The notes under the pieces: generated by a model
Databases searched by the model: none
What the model was told of the DNA's origin: nothing
The model's input: only the letters and a program-made list of their open reading frames with translations
Part shown: positions 34,881-43,800 of the stretch, in pieces
How the letters are laid out: each line of letters opens with the position of its first letter
Numbering within the stretch: position 1 is the first letter of the stretch
DNA from: Ruminococcus sp. XPD3002
GTDB lineage: Bacteria; Bacillota; Clostridia; Oscillospirales; Ruminococcaceae
Reading direction: 5' to 3'
NCBI GenBank assembly: GCA_900119535.1
Contig: FPJT01000001.1
Coordinates: 100,367 to 164,366 of the forward strand
DNA: 64,000 bases
Program-made: the position numbers and the translations under genes

Positions 34881-36090
34881 TACCATTATTGTAGGTGCAG
34901 GTGCGGCAGGCTGTATGGCGGCAGTACAGGCAGCAAGGTTCGGCAAGACCGTTTTGCTGTTCGAGAAGAATCAGCAGACAGGCAGAAAGCTCAGGATAAC
35001 CGGCAAGGGACGTTGCAATGTGACGAATAATTCAACTATGCAGGAGCATATGAACAATATCCCCGTGAACCCGAGATTCCTTTACAGTGCATTTTCCAAC
35101 TTTGATTCCTCGGATACCATGGCTTTTTTCGAGGAGTTGGGAGTTCCGCTGAAGACCGAAAGGGGAAACAGAGTCTTTCCCGTAAGCGATAAGGCTGAGG
35201 ACATCGTAAACGCCCTTAACCGTGAAATGGAACGTCTTGGCGTTGAGATAGTAAACAAGCGTGTTTCAGCGCTCATCATAGAGGACGGCGTCTGCAAAGG
35301 AGTAAGGGCAGGAGGAAGGGAATACCTGAGCAATTCGGTACTTATAGCCTGCGGAGGATGCTCCTATCCGAAAACAGGTTCGGACGGTGACGGTCATACC
35401 CTTGCAGAGAGCGCAGGTCACACAGTTACTGAACTGAAGCCGAGTCTTGTACCCCTTGTATCTCCCGACAAGTACTGCGCCGAGCTTATGGGACTGTCGC
35501 TGAGAAACGTAACTCTCAGCCTTTACGACGGCGATAAGCTGCTTTACAGCGAAATGGGAGAGATGCTGTTCACTCATTTCGGAGTTTCGGGACCGCTCGT
35601 GCTCAGCGCAAGCTCGCATATACGCAGTATAGCGCCGGACAGATGCAGGATAAGCATAGACCTTAAACCTGCACTTTCGCCCGAACAGCTCGATGCACGT
35701 ATTCAGCGCGACTTCGCCGAGAACCTTAATCGTGACTTCATAAACGGCATAAGGAAGCTGCTCCCTGCGAAGCTGATACCCGTTATCACAAAGCTTTCGG
35801 GAATAGCTCCCGAACAGAAGATAAACAGCATAACAAGAGAACAGCGCCGCAGGTTCGGTGAACTGATAAAGGCTTTCCCTGTAAGGATATCGGGATTCCG
35901 TCCTTTGGACGAGGCTATAATCACCAGCGGAGGAGTTTCCGTCAAGGAGATCGATCCGAAAACTATGGAGTCCAAACTGGTGAGCGGACTCTACTTTGCA
36001 GGCGAGGTCATCGATGTGGATGCCTATACAGGCGGATTCAACCTTCAGATAGCCTTTTCTACGGCTTATACCGCTGCGCTCTACATGTGA
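34873..36090 (+). CDS. BaiN/HI0933-type FAD-dependent oxidoreductase
   Basis: 405 residues. The N-terminal FAD-binding Rossmann motif is IIVGAGAAGCMAAVQAARFGK, followed by TGRKLRITGKGRCNVTNN, ACGGCSYPKTGSDGDGH and the C-terminal GLYFAGEVIDVDAYTGGFNLQIAFSTA. These are the marks of the HI0933 flavoprotein family, members of which reduce bile-acid derivatives; the substrate here is open. ATG 34873 lies inside the end of the DUF3006 gene (8-base overlap) after AGAGGAGAAT. Confidence 0.9.
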   Translation: MTDTIIVGAGAAGCMAAVQAARFGKTVLLFEKNQQTGRKLRITGKGRCNVTNNSTMQEHMNNIPVNPRFLYSAFSNFDSSDTMAFFEELGVPLKTERGNRVFPVSDKAEDIVNALNREMERLGVEIVNKRVSALIIEDGVCKGVRAGGREYLSNSVLIACGGCSYPKTGSDGDGHTLAESAGHTVTELKPSLVPLVSPDKYCAELMGLSLRNVTLSLYDGDKLLYSEMGEMLFTHFGVSGPLVLSASSHIRSIAPDRCRISIDLKPALSPEQLDARIQRDFAENLNRDFINGIRKLLPAKLIPVITKLSGIAPEQKINSITREQRRRFGELIKAFPVRISGFRPLDEAIITSGGVSVKEIDPKTMESKLVSGLYFAGEVIDVDAYTGGFNLQIAFSTAYTAALYM

Positions 36091-36099
36091 GGACAGTCT

Positions 36100-36624
36100 A
36101 TGACAGATAAACGTATAAGGAATGTGTTCCGCTATGTTTTCGAGTTCGTTGCCGCAGGCTTTGCAGGCTGGATATACGAGGTCATAACGGTATGGGTGAT
36201 GTGGCACTACTTCGATAACCGAGGTATGCTCCACCTGCCGATAATACCCATATACGCTGTCGGAGCCTTTATACTTCTTGCTGTGCTGAGGAAAAAACGG
36301 CATCCGCTGTTCATATTCCTGTTTTCGGCAGCAATAACCACTGTTTTCGAGCTTGGTGCGTCCTATCTGCTGGAGTTCATATTTCACCAGCAGTTCTGGA
36401 CCTATGAAACGTGGCCGTTTTCGATACTCGACAGGTCCTCGCTGATATCAAGTGGTATTTTCGGTATACTTGCAGTTGCGTATTTCTACGGACTGCATCC
36501 GATTTCGGGCAGGCTCAGCGAGAAACTTCCGAAGGGTGTATGCATCGGGTTCAGTGTTCTGGCGTCCGCAGCGATACTGACTGACCTTGCTGTATCGGTG
36601 ACGGAGCTTCTTAAGGCAAGATGA
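36100..36624 (+). CDS. Putative ABC-transporter type IV membrane protein (PF06541-like)
   Basis: 174 residues with about five membrane spans. The start VFRYVFEFVAAGFAGWIYEVI and the segment NRGMLHLPIIPIYAVGAF match the family annotated as putative ABC-transporter type IV/CmpB. No ATPase is adjacent and the name is historical. It lies 9 bases after the flavoprotein and 36 before cmk. Confidence 0.78.
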   Translation: MTDKRIRNVFRYVFEFVAAGFAGWIYEVITVWVMWHYFDNRGMLHLPIIPIYAVGAFILLAVLRKKRHPLFIFLFSAAITTVFELGASYLLEFIFHQQFWTYETWPFSILDRSSLISSGIFGILAVAYFYGLHPISGRLSEKLPKGVCIGFSVLASAAILTDLAVSVTELLKAR

Positions 36625-36660
36625 GGCTGACAAAAAGTTAAAACAAAGGAGAAAATGATA

Positions 36661-37335
36661 ATGAGCAATATCAATATAGCTATAGACGGCCCTGCAGGTG
36701 CAGGAAAAAGTACTATCGCAAAAATGGTCTCAGCAAAGCTGGGATTCATCTACGTTGATACGGGAGCACTTTACCGCACGGTAGCTCTCTATATAACCGA
36801 GAACAACATAGCAGACGAGGATATAGAGAAGTCGCTTCCTTCCGCAGACGTTTCACTGGGATTTGCGGACGGCGCCCAGAGAGTTTTCCTCGGAGACAGG
36901 GACGTTTCGGACCTTATCCGTACTCCCGAGATATCTATGGCTGCTTCACGTACTTCCGCTATACCTGCTGTAAGAGCCTACCTTTTTGAGACTCAGCAGA
37001 AGATAGCAAGAGAGAACAACATAATTATGGACGGCAGAGATATCGGTACGGTTGTTCTCCCGAACGCTGATGTAAAGATATTCCTTACCGCTTCCGCAGA
37101 GGAACGTGCGAACCGCCGCTACAAGGAGCTCGCCGAGAAGCCTGACTGTCCCACATATCAGGAGATACTTGACGACATCATAAAGCGTGACTATCAGGAC
37201 ATGCACCGTGAGATAGCTCCGCTGAAGCAGGCTGAGGACGCTGTACTCGTTGATACCACGAATCTGGACCTTGAAGGCTCTGCAAATGAGATAATCCGCA
37301 TAATCAAGGAGAAAACAAATGTACAGTGTGATTAA
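36661..37335 (+). CDS. cmk: Cytidylate kinase
   Basis: 224 residues; phosphorylates CMP and dCMP. The P-loop is IDGPAGAGKSTIA (residues 8-17), then YVDTGALYRTV, the CMP-binding insert and IMDGRDIGTVVLPNADVKIFLTAS. Start 36661 is favoured over 36655 because AAAGGAG stands nine bases before it. It opens the conserved cmk-plsC-ispH/rpsA cluster. Confidence 0.95.
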   Translation: MSNINIAIDGPAGAGKSTIAKMVSAKLGFIYVDTGALYRTVALYITENNIADEDIEKSLPSADVSLGFADGAQRVFLGDRDVSDLIRTPEISMAASRTSAIPAVRAYLFETQQKIARENNIIMDGRDIGTVVLPNADVKIFLTASAEERANRRYKELAEKPDCPTYQEILDDIIKRDYQDMHREIAPLKQAEDAVLVDTTNLDLEGSANEIIRIIKEKTNVQCD

Positions 37336-37951
37336 GTTCCTGCTGAGACTTGCTTTCAGAACAGCTTACAGCCTCCACTACGAGGGACGTGAAAATATAC
37401 CGAAGGGAACGGCAGTAATATACGCTTCAAATCACCGTACAAACGCTGATCCGCCCCTTGTGGGTGCAGGTGCGAGAGGAAAGCACTCCTTTATGGCTAA
37501 GGAGGAGCTTTTCCGCAATAAGCTTTTCGGGTGGCTGATACGTTCTCTGGGCGCTTTCCCCGTGGCGCGAGGAAAGGGCGATACTGCCGTGATAGATACC
37601 GCAGTTGAATGTCTTAAAAGCGGCAGGAACCTGATGATATTCCCCGAGGGCACACGCTCCAAAACGGGAAAGGTCGGCAGGGGACACTCGGGAGCCGCGC
37701 TTATCGCCGCCAGATCGGGCGCGCTGATAGTACCCGTTGGTGTGTGCTTCGGCGAAAAGCTGAAATTCCGAACGAGAATAACCGTAAAATATGGCGAACC
37801 AATAGATCCGAAGGACTATGTTGAGATATCCGACGAGCCGAATCCACGTCAGCTGGTCAAGCTTAAGAACAAGTACATGGAGGAGATAAAAAAGCTCGTT
37901 GAGGGTGAACCCGAAAACGCCGCGGCAGAGGAGGTAAAAGAGGATGAGTAA
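37319..37951 (+). CDS. plsC: 1-acyl-sn-glycerol-3-phosphate acyltransferase
   Basis: 210 residues. Acyltransferase motifs are NHRTNADP (the HX4D catalytic pair), GAFPVARGKGD and FPEGTRSKTG. It adds the second acyl chain to make phosphatidic acid at the membrane. The start overlaps cmk by 17 bases and the end overlaps ispH/rpsA by 8 bases, so the three are translated from one message. Confidence 0.93.
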   Translation: MYSVIKFLLRLAFRTAYSLHYEGRENIPKGTAVIYASNHRTNADPPLVGAGARGKHSFMAKEELFRNKLFGWLIRSLGAFPVARGKGDTAVIDTAVECLKSGRNLMIFPEGTRSKTGKVGRGHSGAALIAARSGALIVPVGVCFGEKLKFRTRITVKYGEPIDPKDYVEISDEPNPRQLVKLKNKYMEEIKKLVEGEPENAAAEEVKEDE

Positions 37952-39917
37952 GGTGCGTGTTGCCAAGTCCGCAGGCTTCTGCTTCGGGGTTGACAGGGCT
38001 GTTAAAATGGTGTATAATGAACTAAATACCAACACTAAAGTTGCGACTCTCGGACCTATCATACACAATCAGGACGTTGTCAGCGATATGCAGGCAAAGG
38101 GTGCAAGAGTCATCGAATCGGTGGAGGAGCTCCTTCCCGATGAGACCGTCGTTATCCGTTCGCACGGTGTAGGCAGGGACGTTTATGAGGCTATAGAGCG
38201 CAAAGGCAACCGTATGCTGGACGCTACCTGTCCCTTCGTTTCGAGGATCCACAAGATCGTGGCGGAGAAGACAAAAGAAGGCTATTTCATACTTATTGCA
38301 GGTGACGAGTCTCATCCTGAAATACAGGGGATTGTTGGTCATTGTGCACAAAATTACTGTGTTTTCAAAGATGATGTTGAGCTAAAACACGTTTTTCCGA
38401 ATTATTACGGAAAAAAGCTTGCATTTGTAGCCCAAACTACTTATAATATATTATTATGGGATAAATGTTTAAAGGAGATTCCAAAGGACGATCCGAATAT
38501 TGTAATTTTTGATACTATCTGCAATGCTACCGACGCGAGACAGTCGGATGCTGCGAAGCTTGCCAGGGAGTCAGATATCATGCTGGTTGTCGGAGGCAGA
38601 CATAGTTCTAACACCGTCAAACTCTATGAGGTGTGCAGCCGTTACTGCAAAACGTATCATATCGAAAATGCGGACGAGCTTTCTTCACTCAGACTTCCCA
38701 GTACTGATAATATCGGTATAACTGCCGGCGCTTCAACCCCGGCTTATATAATCAAGGAGGTAGAAACCACTATGACAGAGAATACAAATCTCACAGCTAA
38801 TCCGGATGAGGAGATCGATTTCGCAGAAGCTCTCGATCAGTCATTCAAAAAAATACATACAGGAGAAAAAGTCAAGGGCATCGTTGTAGGCATAGACAAT
38901 GCAGAGATCACAGTTGATCTCGGTACTAAGCATACAGGTTACGTAAAGCTTGAGGACCTGACAGACGATACAACCAAGAAGCCTTCAGACCTCGTAAGCA
39001 TAGGCGATGAGATCGAGCTCATCGTTATCAAGGTTAACGATGCAGAGGGTACAGCTGCTCTTTCCAAGAGAAAGGTTGACGAGCAGGCCGGTTTTGACAA
39101 GGTTGTTAAGGCTTATGAGGACGGCGAAGTTCTCGAGGGCGTTGTTCAGCACGTTGTTCCTAAGGGCGTTACACTCACATACCTCGGCGTAAGAGTATTC
39201 ATCCCTGCTTCACAGACAGGTCTCCGCAGAGGTGAGGACCTCGAGCAGCTTCTCAAGAAGCCTGTACAGTTCAAGATCATCGAGGTTACAGAGGGCAGAA
39301 AGAGAGCAGTCGGCTCTATCAAGGCTGTTGAAAATGATAAGAAGGAAGAGGCTAAGGCTAAGTTCTGGGAGACTGCTGAGGTTGGCTCAACTTACACTGG
39401 CAAGGTTAAGTCTCTTACAAGCTTCGGTGCATTCGTTGATCTCGGCGGCATCGACGGTATGGTTCACATTTCTGAACTCTCATGGAAGAGAATCAAGCAC
39501 CCAAGTGAAGTTGTCAATGTAGGCGACACTCTTGAGGTTTACATCAAGGATCTCAACCGTGAAGAGAACAGAATCTCACTCGGCTTCAAGAAGGCTGAGG
39601 ACAATCCTTGGGAGATCTTCAAGGCTAATTACAGTGTAGGCGATGTTGTTAAGGCAACTATCGTTTCTATCACTTCATTCGGTGCTTTCGCTCAGATCAT
39701 CGACGGTGTTGACGGCCTTATCCACATCTCACAGATCGCTGACAAGAAGGTTGAGAACGTTAAGGACATCCTTTCTGTAGGCGACGAGGTTGACGTTAAG
39801 ATCATCGATATCGATACAGACGCTAAGAGAATCAGCATTTCAATGCGCGCTCTTCTCGATGGTTCAGAGGATGAGGCAGAGGCTGACGAGGCACCTGCTG
39901 AGGAAGATGCTGAGTAA
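37944..39917 (+). CDS. ispH: IspH (HMBPP reductase) fused to ribosomal protein S1
   Basis: 657 residues. Residues 1-276 are IspH, the iron-sulfur enzyme that makes IPP and DMAPP; cluster cysteines are in SAGFCFGVD, DATCPFVS and DTICNATDARQ, ending at GITAGASTPAYII. From M277 the protein is S1, with four S1 RNA-binding domains (GEKVKGIVVG; GEVLEGVVQH; GSTYTGKVKSLTSFGAFVDL; GDVVKATIVSITSFGAFAQI) and an acidic tail. The fusion is common in clostridia. An AAGGAGG and in-frame ATG mark the join, and codon use becomes highly biased after it, so S1 may also be made on its own (see the internal site). Confidence 0.95.
   Translation: MSKVRVAKSAGFCFGVDRAVKMVYNELNTNTKVATLGPIIHNQDVVSDMQAKGARVIESVEELLPDETVVIRSHGVGRDVYEAIERKGNRMLDATCPFVSRIHKIVAEKTKEGYFILIAGDESHPEIQGIVGHCAQNYCVFKDDVELKHVFPNYYGKKLAFVAQTTYNILLWDKCLKEIPKDDPNIVIFDTICNATDARQSDAAKLARESDIMLVVGGRHSSNTVKLYEVCSRYCKTYHIENADELSSLRLPSTDNIGITAGASTPAYIIKEVETTMTENTNLTANPDEEIDFAEALDQSFKKIHTGEKVKGIVVGIDNAEITVDLGTKHTGYVKLEDLTDDTTKKPSDLVSIGDEIELIVIKVNDAEGTAALSKRKVDEQAGFDKVVKAYEDGEVLEGVVQHVVPKGVTLTYLGVRVFIPASQTGLRRGEDLEQLLKKPVQFKIIEVTEGRKRAVGSIKAVENDKKEEAKAKFWETAEVGSTYTGKVKSLTSFGAFVDLGGIDGMVHISELSWKRIKHPSEVVNVGDTLEVYIKDLNREENRISLGFKKAEDNPWEIFKANYSVGDVVKATIVSITSFGAFAQIIDGVDGLIHISQIADKKVENVKDILSVGDEVDVKIIDIDTDAKRISISMRALLDGSEDEAEADEAPAEEDAE
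38419..38447 (+). promoter_or_regulatory. Possible internal promoter for the S1 part
   Basis: TTGCAT (38419-38424), 17 bases, TATAAT (38442-38447), inside an AT-rich stretch of ispH about 325 bases before the internal S1 start. Perfect -10, weak -35. Confidence 0.35.
38753..38774 (+). promoter_or_regulatory. rpsA: Internal ribosome binding site and start codon for S1
   Basis: CAAGGAGG at 38753-38760, 11 bases, then ATG at 38772-38774, in frame with the fusion (residue 277). The ATG falls exactly where the first S1 module should begin (MTENTNLTANPDEEIDFAEA). This would give a free 381-residue S1. Confidence 0.7.
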
Positions 39918-39943
39918 TTCAGTATACTATTATAAATAATATA

Positions 39944-39975
39944 AAGGCTGTACCGTACAAGGTACAGCCTTTTTA
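39944..39975 (+). terminator. Terminator after ispH/rpsA
   Basis: AGGCTGTACC-gtacaa-GGTACAGCCT followed by TTTT. Confidence 0.85.
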
Positions 39976-39990
39976 AAAAATGGAGGAACA

Positions 39991-40857
39991 ATGAAAAAGA
40001 TCTGTCCGTATTGCGGAGCTGAATACAGCGGCAATGAATGTAAAGAGTGCGGCATGAGGTTCTATGAGGATGACGGAGATTCGGGATATTCTACCGACCG
40101 TGACAGCGGTAAGACTGTTCAGAACTGGAAAAAATCGTCAAGGCCTGAGCCTTCCGTGAAAAAGCCGCTCAATAACAATAATACCCGTACTACAGCCATT
40201 ACTGTTATAGCTTCACTGTGTATAATAGCTTTGATAACTGCTTTTGCATTGATAAGAAGCCTTATGACTGACATGTTTGTGGAGAAGATGGAAAGCTCGC
40301 CTGCTTTTTCCGAACTTGCAGATCCTGAGAGAGCTTCTGAAAAAGACGAGGAAGCGAAGAAGGATATAAACGAGGAACTTGGAATATATTCTGCGGGAGA
40401 TTACCACATAGGAGAGGATATGCCTGCGGGAACATATCTTTTTGTTGCGAGCCTTGAAGATCAGATGTTCTATCAGGGAATCTACAAGGATCCTTATCAG
40501 CGTGAGCCTATATCGGAAGGCTGGCGCACGAAGTCCTATATAGCGGAGCTTCCCGAGGGTGCGTATTTACACTTCTCGTGGTCGAACGCTTATGACCTCT
40601 CCAAGAATGACATAACCAACGATCCTCATAAGGATCAGGGAATGTTCAGAGTCGGAAAGGGCCTCGACCTTGAACCCGGTACGTATCAGGTAGTTAAGGG
40701 TGATTTCAGTACTCTTATGTACGGCCCTGCCTGGACGATCTACAGTGACCTGAACCCTGTTGCGCCTGTTATCGCTGATTCGGGAGATGCAGGCGCTGAG
40801 ATAACTGTATATGAAGGCGATTATCTTCAGCTTAATGGCTGTATCATAAAAGAATGA
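39991..40857 (+). CDS. Zinc-ribbon membrane protein with repeated 'PAGTY' beta motifs
   Basis: 288 residues: N-terminal zinc ribbon (CPYCGAEYSGNECKECG, two CxxC knuckles), a low-complexity linker, one membrane span (~70-92) and an outside domain. The latter has three similar strands (DMPAGTYLFVAS, LPEGAYLHFSW, DLEPGTYQVVKG), suggesting an internal beta repeat. The family of cytoplasmic zinc ribbon plus external sensor is common in Firmicutes; its role is unknown. AATGGAGGAACA precedes the ATG, 16 bases after the rpsA terminator. Confidence 0.68.
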   Translation: MKKICPYCGAEYSGNECKECGMRFYEDDGDSGYSTDRDSGKTVQNWKKSSRPEPSVKKPLNNNNTRTTAITVIASLCIIALITAFALIRSLMTDMFVEKMESSPAFSELADPERASEKDEEAKKDINEELGIYSAGDYHIGEDMPAGTYLFVASLEDQMFYQGIYKDPYQREPISEGWRTKSYIAELPEGAYLHFSWSNAYDLSKNDITNDPHKDQGMFRVGKGLDLEPGTYQVVKGDFSTLMYGPAWTIYSDLNPVAPVIADSGDAGAEITVYEGDYLQLNGCIIKE

Positions 40858-40862
40858 TAATT

Positions 40863-40908
40863 AAGTGCGTTTGTTGTGAATTGGAACAATAAACGCACTT
40901 GCTTTTTG
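40863..40908 (+). terminator. Terminator after the zinc-ribbon gene
   Basis: AAGTGCGTTT...AAACGCACTT followed by GCTTTTT. Confidence 0.8.
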
Positions 40909-40948
40909 TGTGCATTAATGGTTTTTATGGCGAATATTACATGTTTTC

Positions 40949-40977
40949 TTGACTTTTTCCCAAAAATGATGTATCAT
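40949..40977 (+). promoter_or_regulatory. Promoter of the first GH9 cellulase
   Basis: TTGACT (40949-40954), 17 bases, TATCAT (40972-40977), about 60 bases before the start. Confidence 0.75.
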
Positions 40978-41038
40978 TAAAATGTATAGGTGTGGAAGGA
41001 CCATGCCTAAAGTATTATTAATGAGAGGGGAAATCATT

Positions 41039-43510
41039 ATGAAACTCAAAAAATTAGCAGCAGCAGTTTCTGCATTACTGCTTGCATCAGGTACAGCATC
41101 TGCAATGCCTGTCGCTCCGACAGCTGATGCAGCAGGTACTTACAACTATGCGGAAGCTCTGCAGAAATCAATGTTCTTCTATGAAGTACAGCAGTCAGGC
41201 GTTCTTCCTGAATGGAATGAGGTAAGCTGGCGCGGTGACTCTATGGAGAATGACGGCGTCCCTGGCGGCTGGTACGATGCAGGTGATCACCTTAAGTTCA
41301 CTCTGACAAACGCTTATTCAGCAACTCTCCTTGGCTGGGGACTTATCGAGTACGGCGATGCAGTAGACAAGGCAGGACTTGGCGATCTTTACAGAAACAA
41401 TCTTAAGTTCGCTCTTGATTATATTGTTGCATGCGACAGAGGATCGGACATAGTTTACATGATCGGCGACGGCAATTTCGACCATGTATGGTGGGGAAGC
41501 GCTGAGGTTTACATGAGAAAATACAAGCTCAAGGAAGGCGCTGATAAGAGACCTGTATACACTTGTCAGGACAGCTGTATCGAAGGCCAGATGGCTGCTG
41601 CACTTGCTGCCGGCTATATGATCTATAAGGACGAGAATTATCTTAAGCACGCTAAGGACCTGTTTGAAAGAGCAGATGCTGAAAAGGCGCTCGGCGAAGA
41701 TGCTAAGGAACATGCTTATTATAAGCCTTCAAGCTATATCGATGATCTGTTCTTTGCTGCAAACTGGCTTTACAAGGCTACAGGCGATAAGACTTATCTT
41801 GATAAGGCAACAAGCTATGTTCCTAATCTCGATAAGGAACAGCAGTCCACAGAGCTGAAGTTCACATGGGGACACTGCTGGGATGATACAACTCAGGGCG
41901 CTATGCTTCTGTATGCTCAGAATACAGGCGATCAGCAGTGGATCGATCAGGTATCTCATCACCTTGATTACTGGACAACAGGCTACGGCGGAAAGGTGAT
42001 CGATAAGACTCCTAACGGCTTCTCATGGCTTTTCCAGTGGGGTTCACTGAGACACGCCACAACTACTGCTTTCTTAGCTTCGCTTGCAGCAGATACTATC
42101 TATAAGGATGCACCTGAGCTTCAGAAGAAGTATAACGACTTCGCTAAGTTCACAATGGATTACTGCTTCGGTGATAACGAAAATAAAATGAGCTATGTTC
42201 TTGGTATGGGCGAAAACAATCCGAAGGCTCCTCATCACAGAACAGCCAGCGGTATCCATGATGACCACTGGAACGAACTCGGTCAGAAATCAGGCGGCGA
42301 CGAGGGATATCAGACAGAGTATGCACATACTCTCTATGGCGCTCTTGTCGGCGGTCCGAGCAGAGACGGCTCTTATAAGGATGTTGTTTCATCCTACGAG
42401 AACTCCGAGGTTGCTATCGACTACAACGCAGGATATACTGCTGAACTGTGTGCTCTTATGGCTGATTACGGCGGAACTCCTCTTGCTGACTTCCCCGAGA
42501 TCGAAACTCCTAAGTGGGATGAGTGGCAGGTTGCTGCTGTACTTAACGGTCAGCCTGCAGACAGCTATACAGAGGTAAAGGCATGGGCAATGAACCATAC
42601 AGCATGGCCTGCAAGAGTTGTAAAAGACTTAAAATACCGCTACTACTTTGATGTATCCGAACTCCTTGAGAAGGGTATGTCAATCGACCAGATCACTGTA
42701 GAGACCAAGTCTCAGCAGTACAGTGAGGGCGAACCAGGCTACGGCGTTGCATCAGGTCCTTACAAGTATGAGGGAGATCCTACAGGCAACACATACTACG
42801 CTGAGATCGCTTTCGAGGACGGAAGAGCTATAATGCCTACAGGTCAGAGCGAGCACAGAGACGAGGTTCAGTTCAGGATCTCTATCCCTGATGCTATTGA
42901 CGGAGTTTCAACAAAGGGCGCATGGGATTATACCAACGACTGGTCATATCTCGGAGGACTTGCAGACGCTTCAGACCTTAAGAAGTCTGATTCACTTAAC
43001 AAGCATATAACAATGTATGCTGACGGTGTGCTTGTATGGGGCGAAGAGCCTGACGGTACTACACCAACAGTCTCAACTCCTGTAAGACCAACACCTACTC
43101 CTGTAACTACAACAGAGGCTGCTCCTGCGCCTGTTACTACTAAAGCTGCTCCTGCACCTGTTACTACAGCTGCTCCGACAACAGCCGCTCCTTTACCTGC
43201 AACTACAACAACGGTTACACCTACAACTACTGCACCTGTTACTTCACCCGGAGTTCCCGGAAATCCCGGAAGCCAGGATATTGGCGGAAACGATGTGATC
43301 GTATGGGGCGATGCTACATGCGACGGAGATGTAAGTCTTTCCGATGCTCTTCTCATCCTCCAGTACGTTGCAAACAGCTCTAAGTATCCTATCACAGAAA
43401 AGGGACTGAAGCAGGCTGACGTTGACGGCGTACCGGGAGTTACAGGCATGGATTCCCTTGAAATACAGAAGAAAGATGCACGTCTTATATCTAAATTCCC
43501 GGTTGAATAA
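41039..43510 (+). CDS. GH9 cellulase with CBM3c-like module and dockerin
   Basis: 823 residues. Signal peptide 1-31; GH9 barrel from ~33 (YAEALQKSMFFYEVQQSG) to ~475 with the catalytic aspartates in GGWYDAGDHLKF (D80, D83) and the acid Glu in YNAGYTAEL (E469). Then a CBM3c-like module (~482-670), a Thr/Pro/Ala linker (~675-745) and a dockerin (754-823). This is the processive-endoglucanase architecture (GH9-CBM3c). Secreted, cohesin-bound, acts on cellulose. ATG 41039 follows GAGAGGGGAAATCATT; the longer frame starts in the untranslated region. Confidence 0.92.
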   Translation: MKLKKLAAAVSALLLASGTASAMPVAPTADAAGTYNYAEALQKSMFFYEVQQSGVLPEWNEVSWRGDSMENDGVPGGWYDAGDHLKFTLTNAYSATLLGWGLIEYGDAVDKAGLGDLYRNNLKFALDYIVACDRGSDIVYMIGDGNFDHVWWGSAEVYMRKYKLKEGADKRPVYTCQDSCIEGQMAAALAAGYMIYKDENYLKHAKDLFERADAEKALGEDAKEHAYYKPSSYIDDLFFAANWLYKATGDKTYLDKATSYVPNLDKEQQSTELKFTWGHCWDDTTQGAMLLYAQNTGDQQWIDQVSHHLDYWTTGYGGKVIDKTPNGFSWLFQWGSLRHATTTAFLASLAADTIYKDAPELQKKYNDFAKFTMDYCFGDNENKMSYVLGMGENNPKAPHHRTASGIHDDHWNELGQKSGGDEGYQTEYAHTLYGALVGGPSRDGSYKDVVSSYENSEVAIDYNAGYTAELCALMADYGGTPLADFPEIETPKWDEWQVAAVLNGQPADSYTEVKAWAMNHTAWPARVVKDLKYRYYFDVSELLEKGMSIDQITVETKSQQYSEGEPGYGVASGPYKYEGDPTGNTYYAEIAFEDGRAIMPTGQSEHRDEVQFRISIPDAIDGVSTKGAWDYTNDWSYLGGLADASDLKKSDSLNKHITMYADGVLVWGEEPDGTTPTVSTPVRPTPTPVTTTEAAPAPVTTKAAPAPVTTAAPTTAAPLPATTTTVTPTTTAPVTSPGVPGNPGSQDIGGNDVIVWGDATCDGDVSLSDALLILQYVANSSKYPITEKGLKQADVDGVPGVTGMDSLEIQKKDARLISKFPVE

Positions 43511-43632
43511 AACGAATTAATATTCTGTTCACAATTCGACTTTTGGATGTCTTTATTAATTTTACTTTTTTGCTGAAATGCACAAAAATGAAAGGACTGT
43601 ATTAGAGAAATACACGAATTTCTGGAAAACTA

Positions 43633-43661
43633 TTTACTTTTTTAAGCGGATATAATATAAT
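43633..43661 (+). promoter_or_regulatory. Promoter of the second GH9 cellulase
   Basis: TTTACT (43633-43638), 17 bases, TATAAT (43656-43661). Transcription would start near 43668, at the base of the leader hairpin. Confidence 0.7.
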
Positions 43662-43664
43662 ATG

Positions 43665-43716
43665 AATGATGAGAAAAGGTAAGTGCAAGTCCTGTCAGGA
43701 CGCCTCTCTCATCATT
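43665..43716 (+). promoter_or_regulatory. Large hairpin at the predicted 5' end of the second GH9 mRNA
   Basis: AATGATGAGA (43665-43674) pairs perfectly with TCTCATCATT (43707-43716); between them is a second stem GTCCT-gtc-AGGAC (43689-43701). It lies about 85 bases before the gene. A 5' stem of this kind can stabilise an mRNA. Confidence 0.6.
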
Positions 43717-43800
43717 CCTATCAACACTGCTATAACCGCAATGTATGCACTGGCATTGCGTTATAATTACAATTCTTATTATATCAGGGAGGGTATAAAA

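Noticed and set aside
35266..36387. 373-codon reverse ORF opposite the flavoprotein gene
   Set aside because: It overlaps two well-supported genes, its product matches nothing known, and it has no ribosome site.
43080..43290. Repeat array in the GH9 gene
   Set aside because: It encodes the Thr/Pro/Ala linker between modules, a normal feature of dockerin enzymes.
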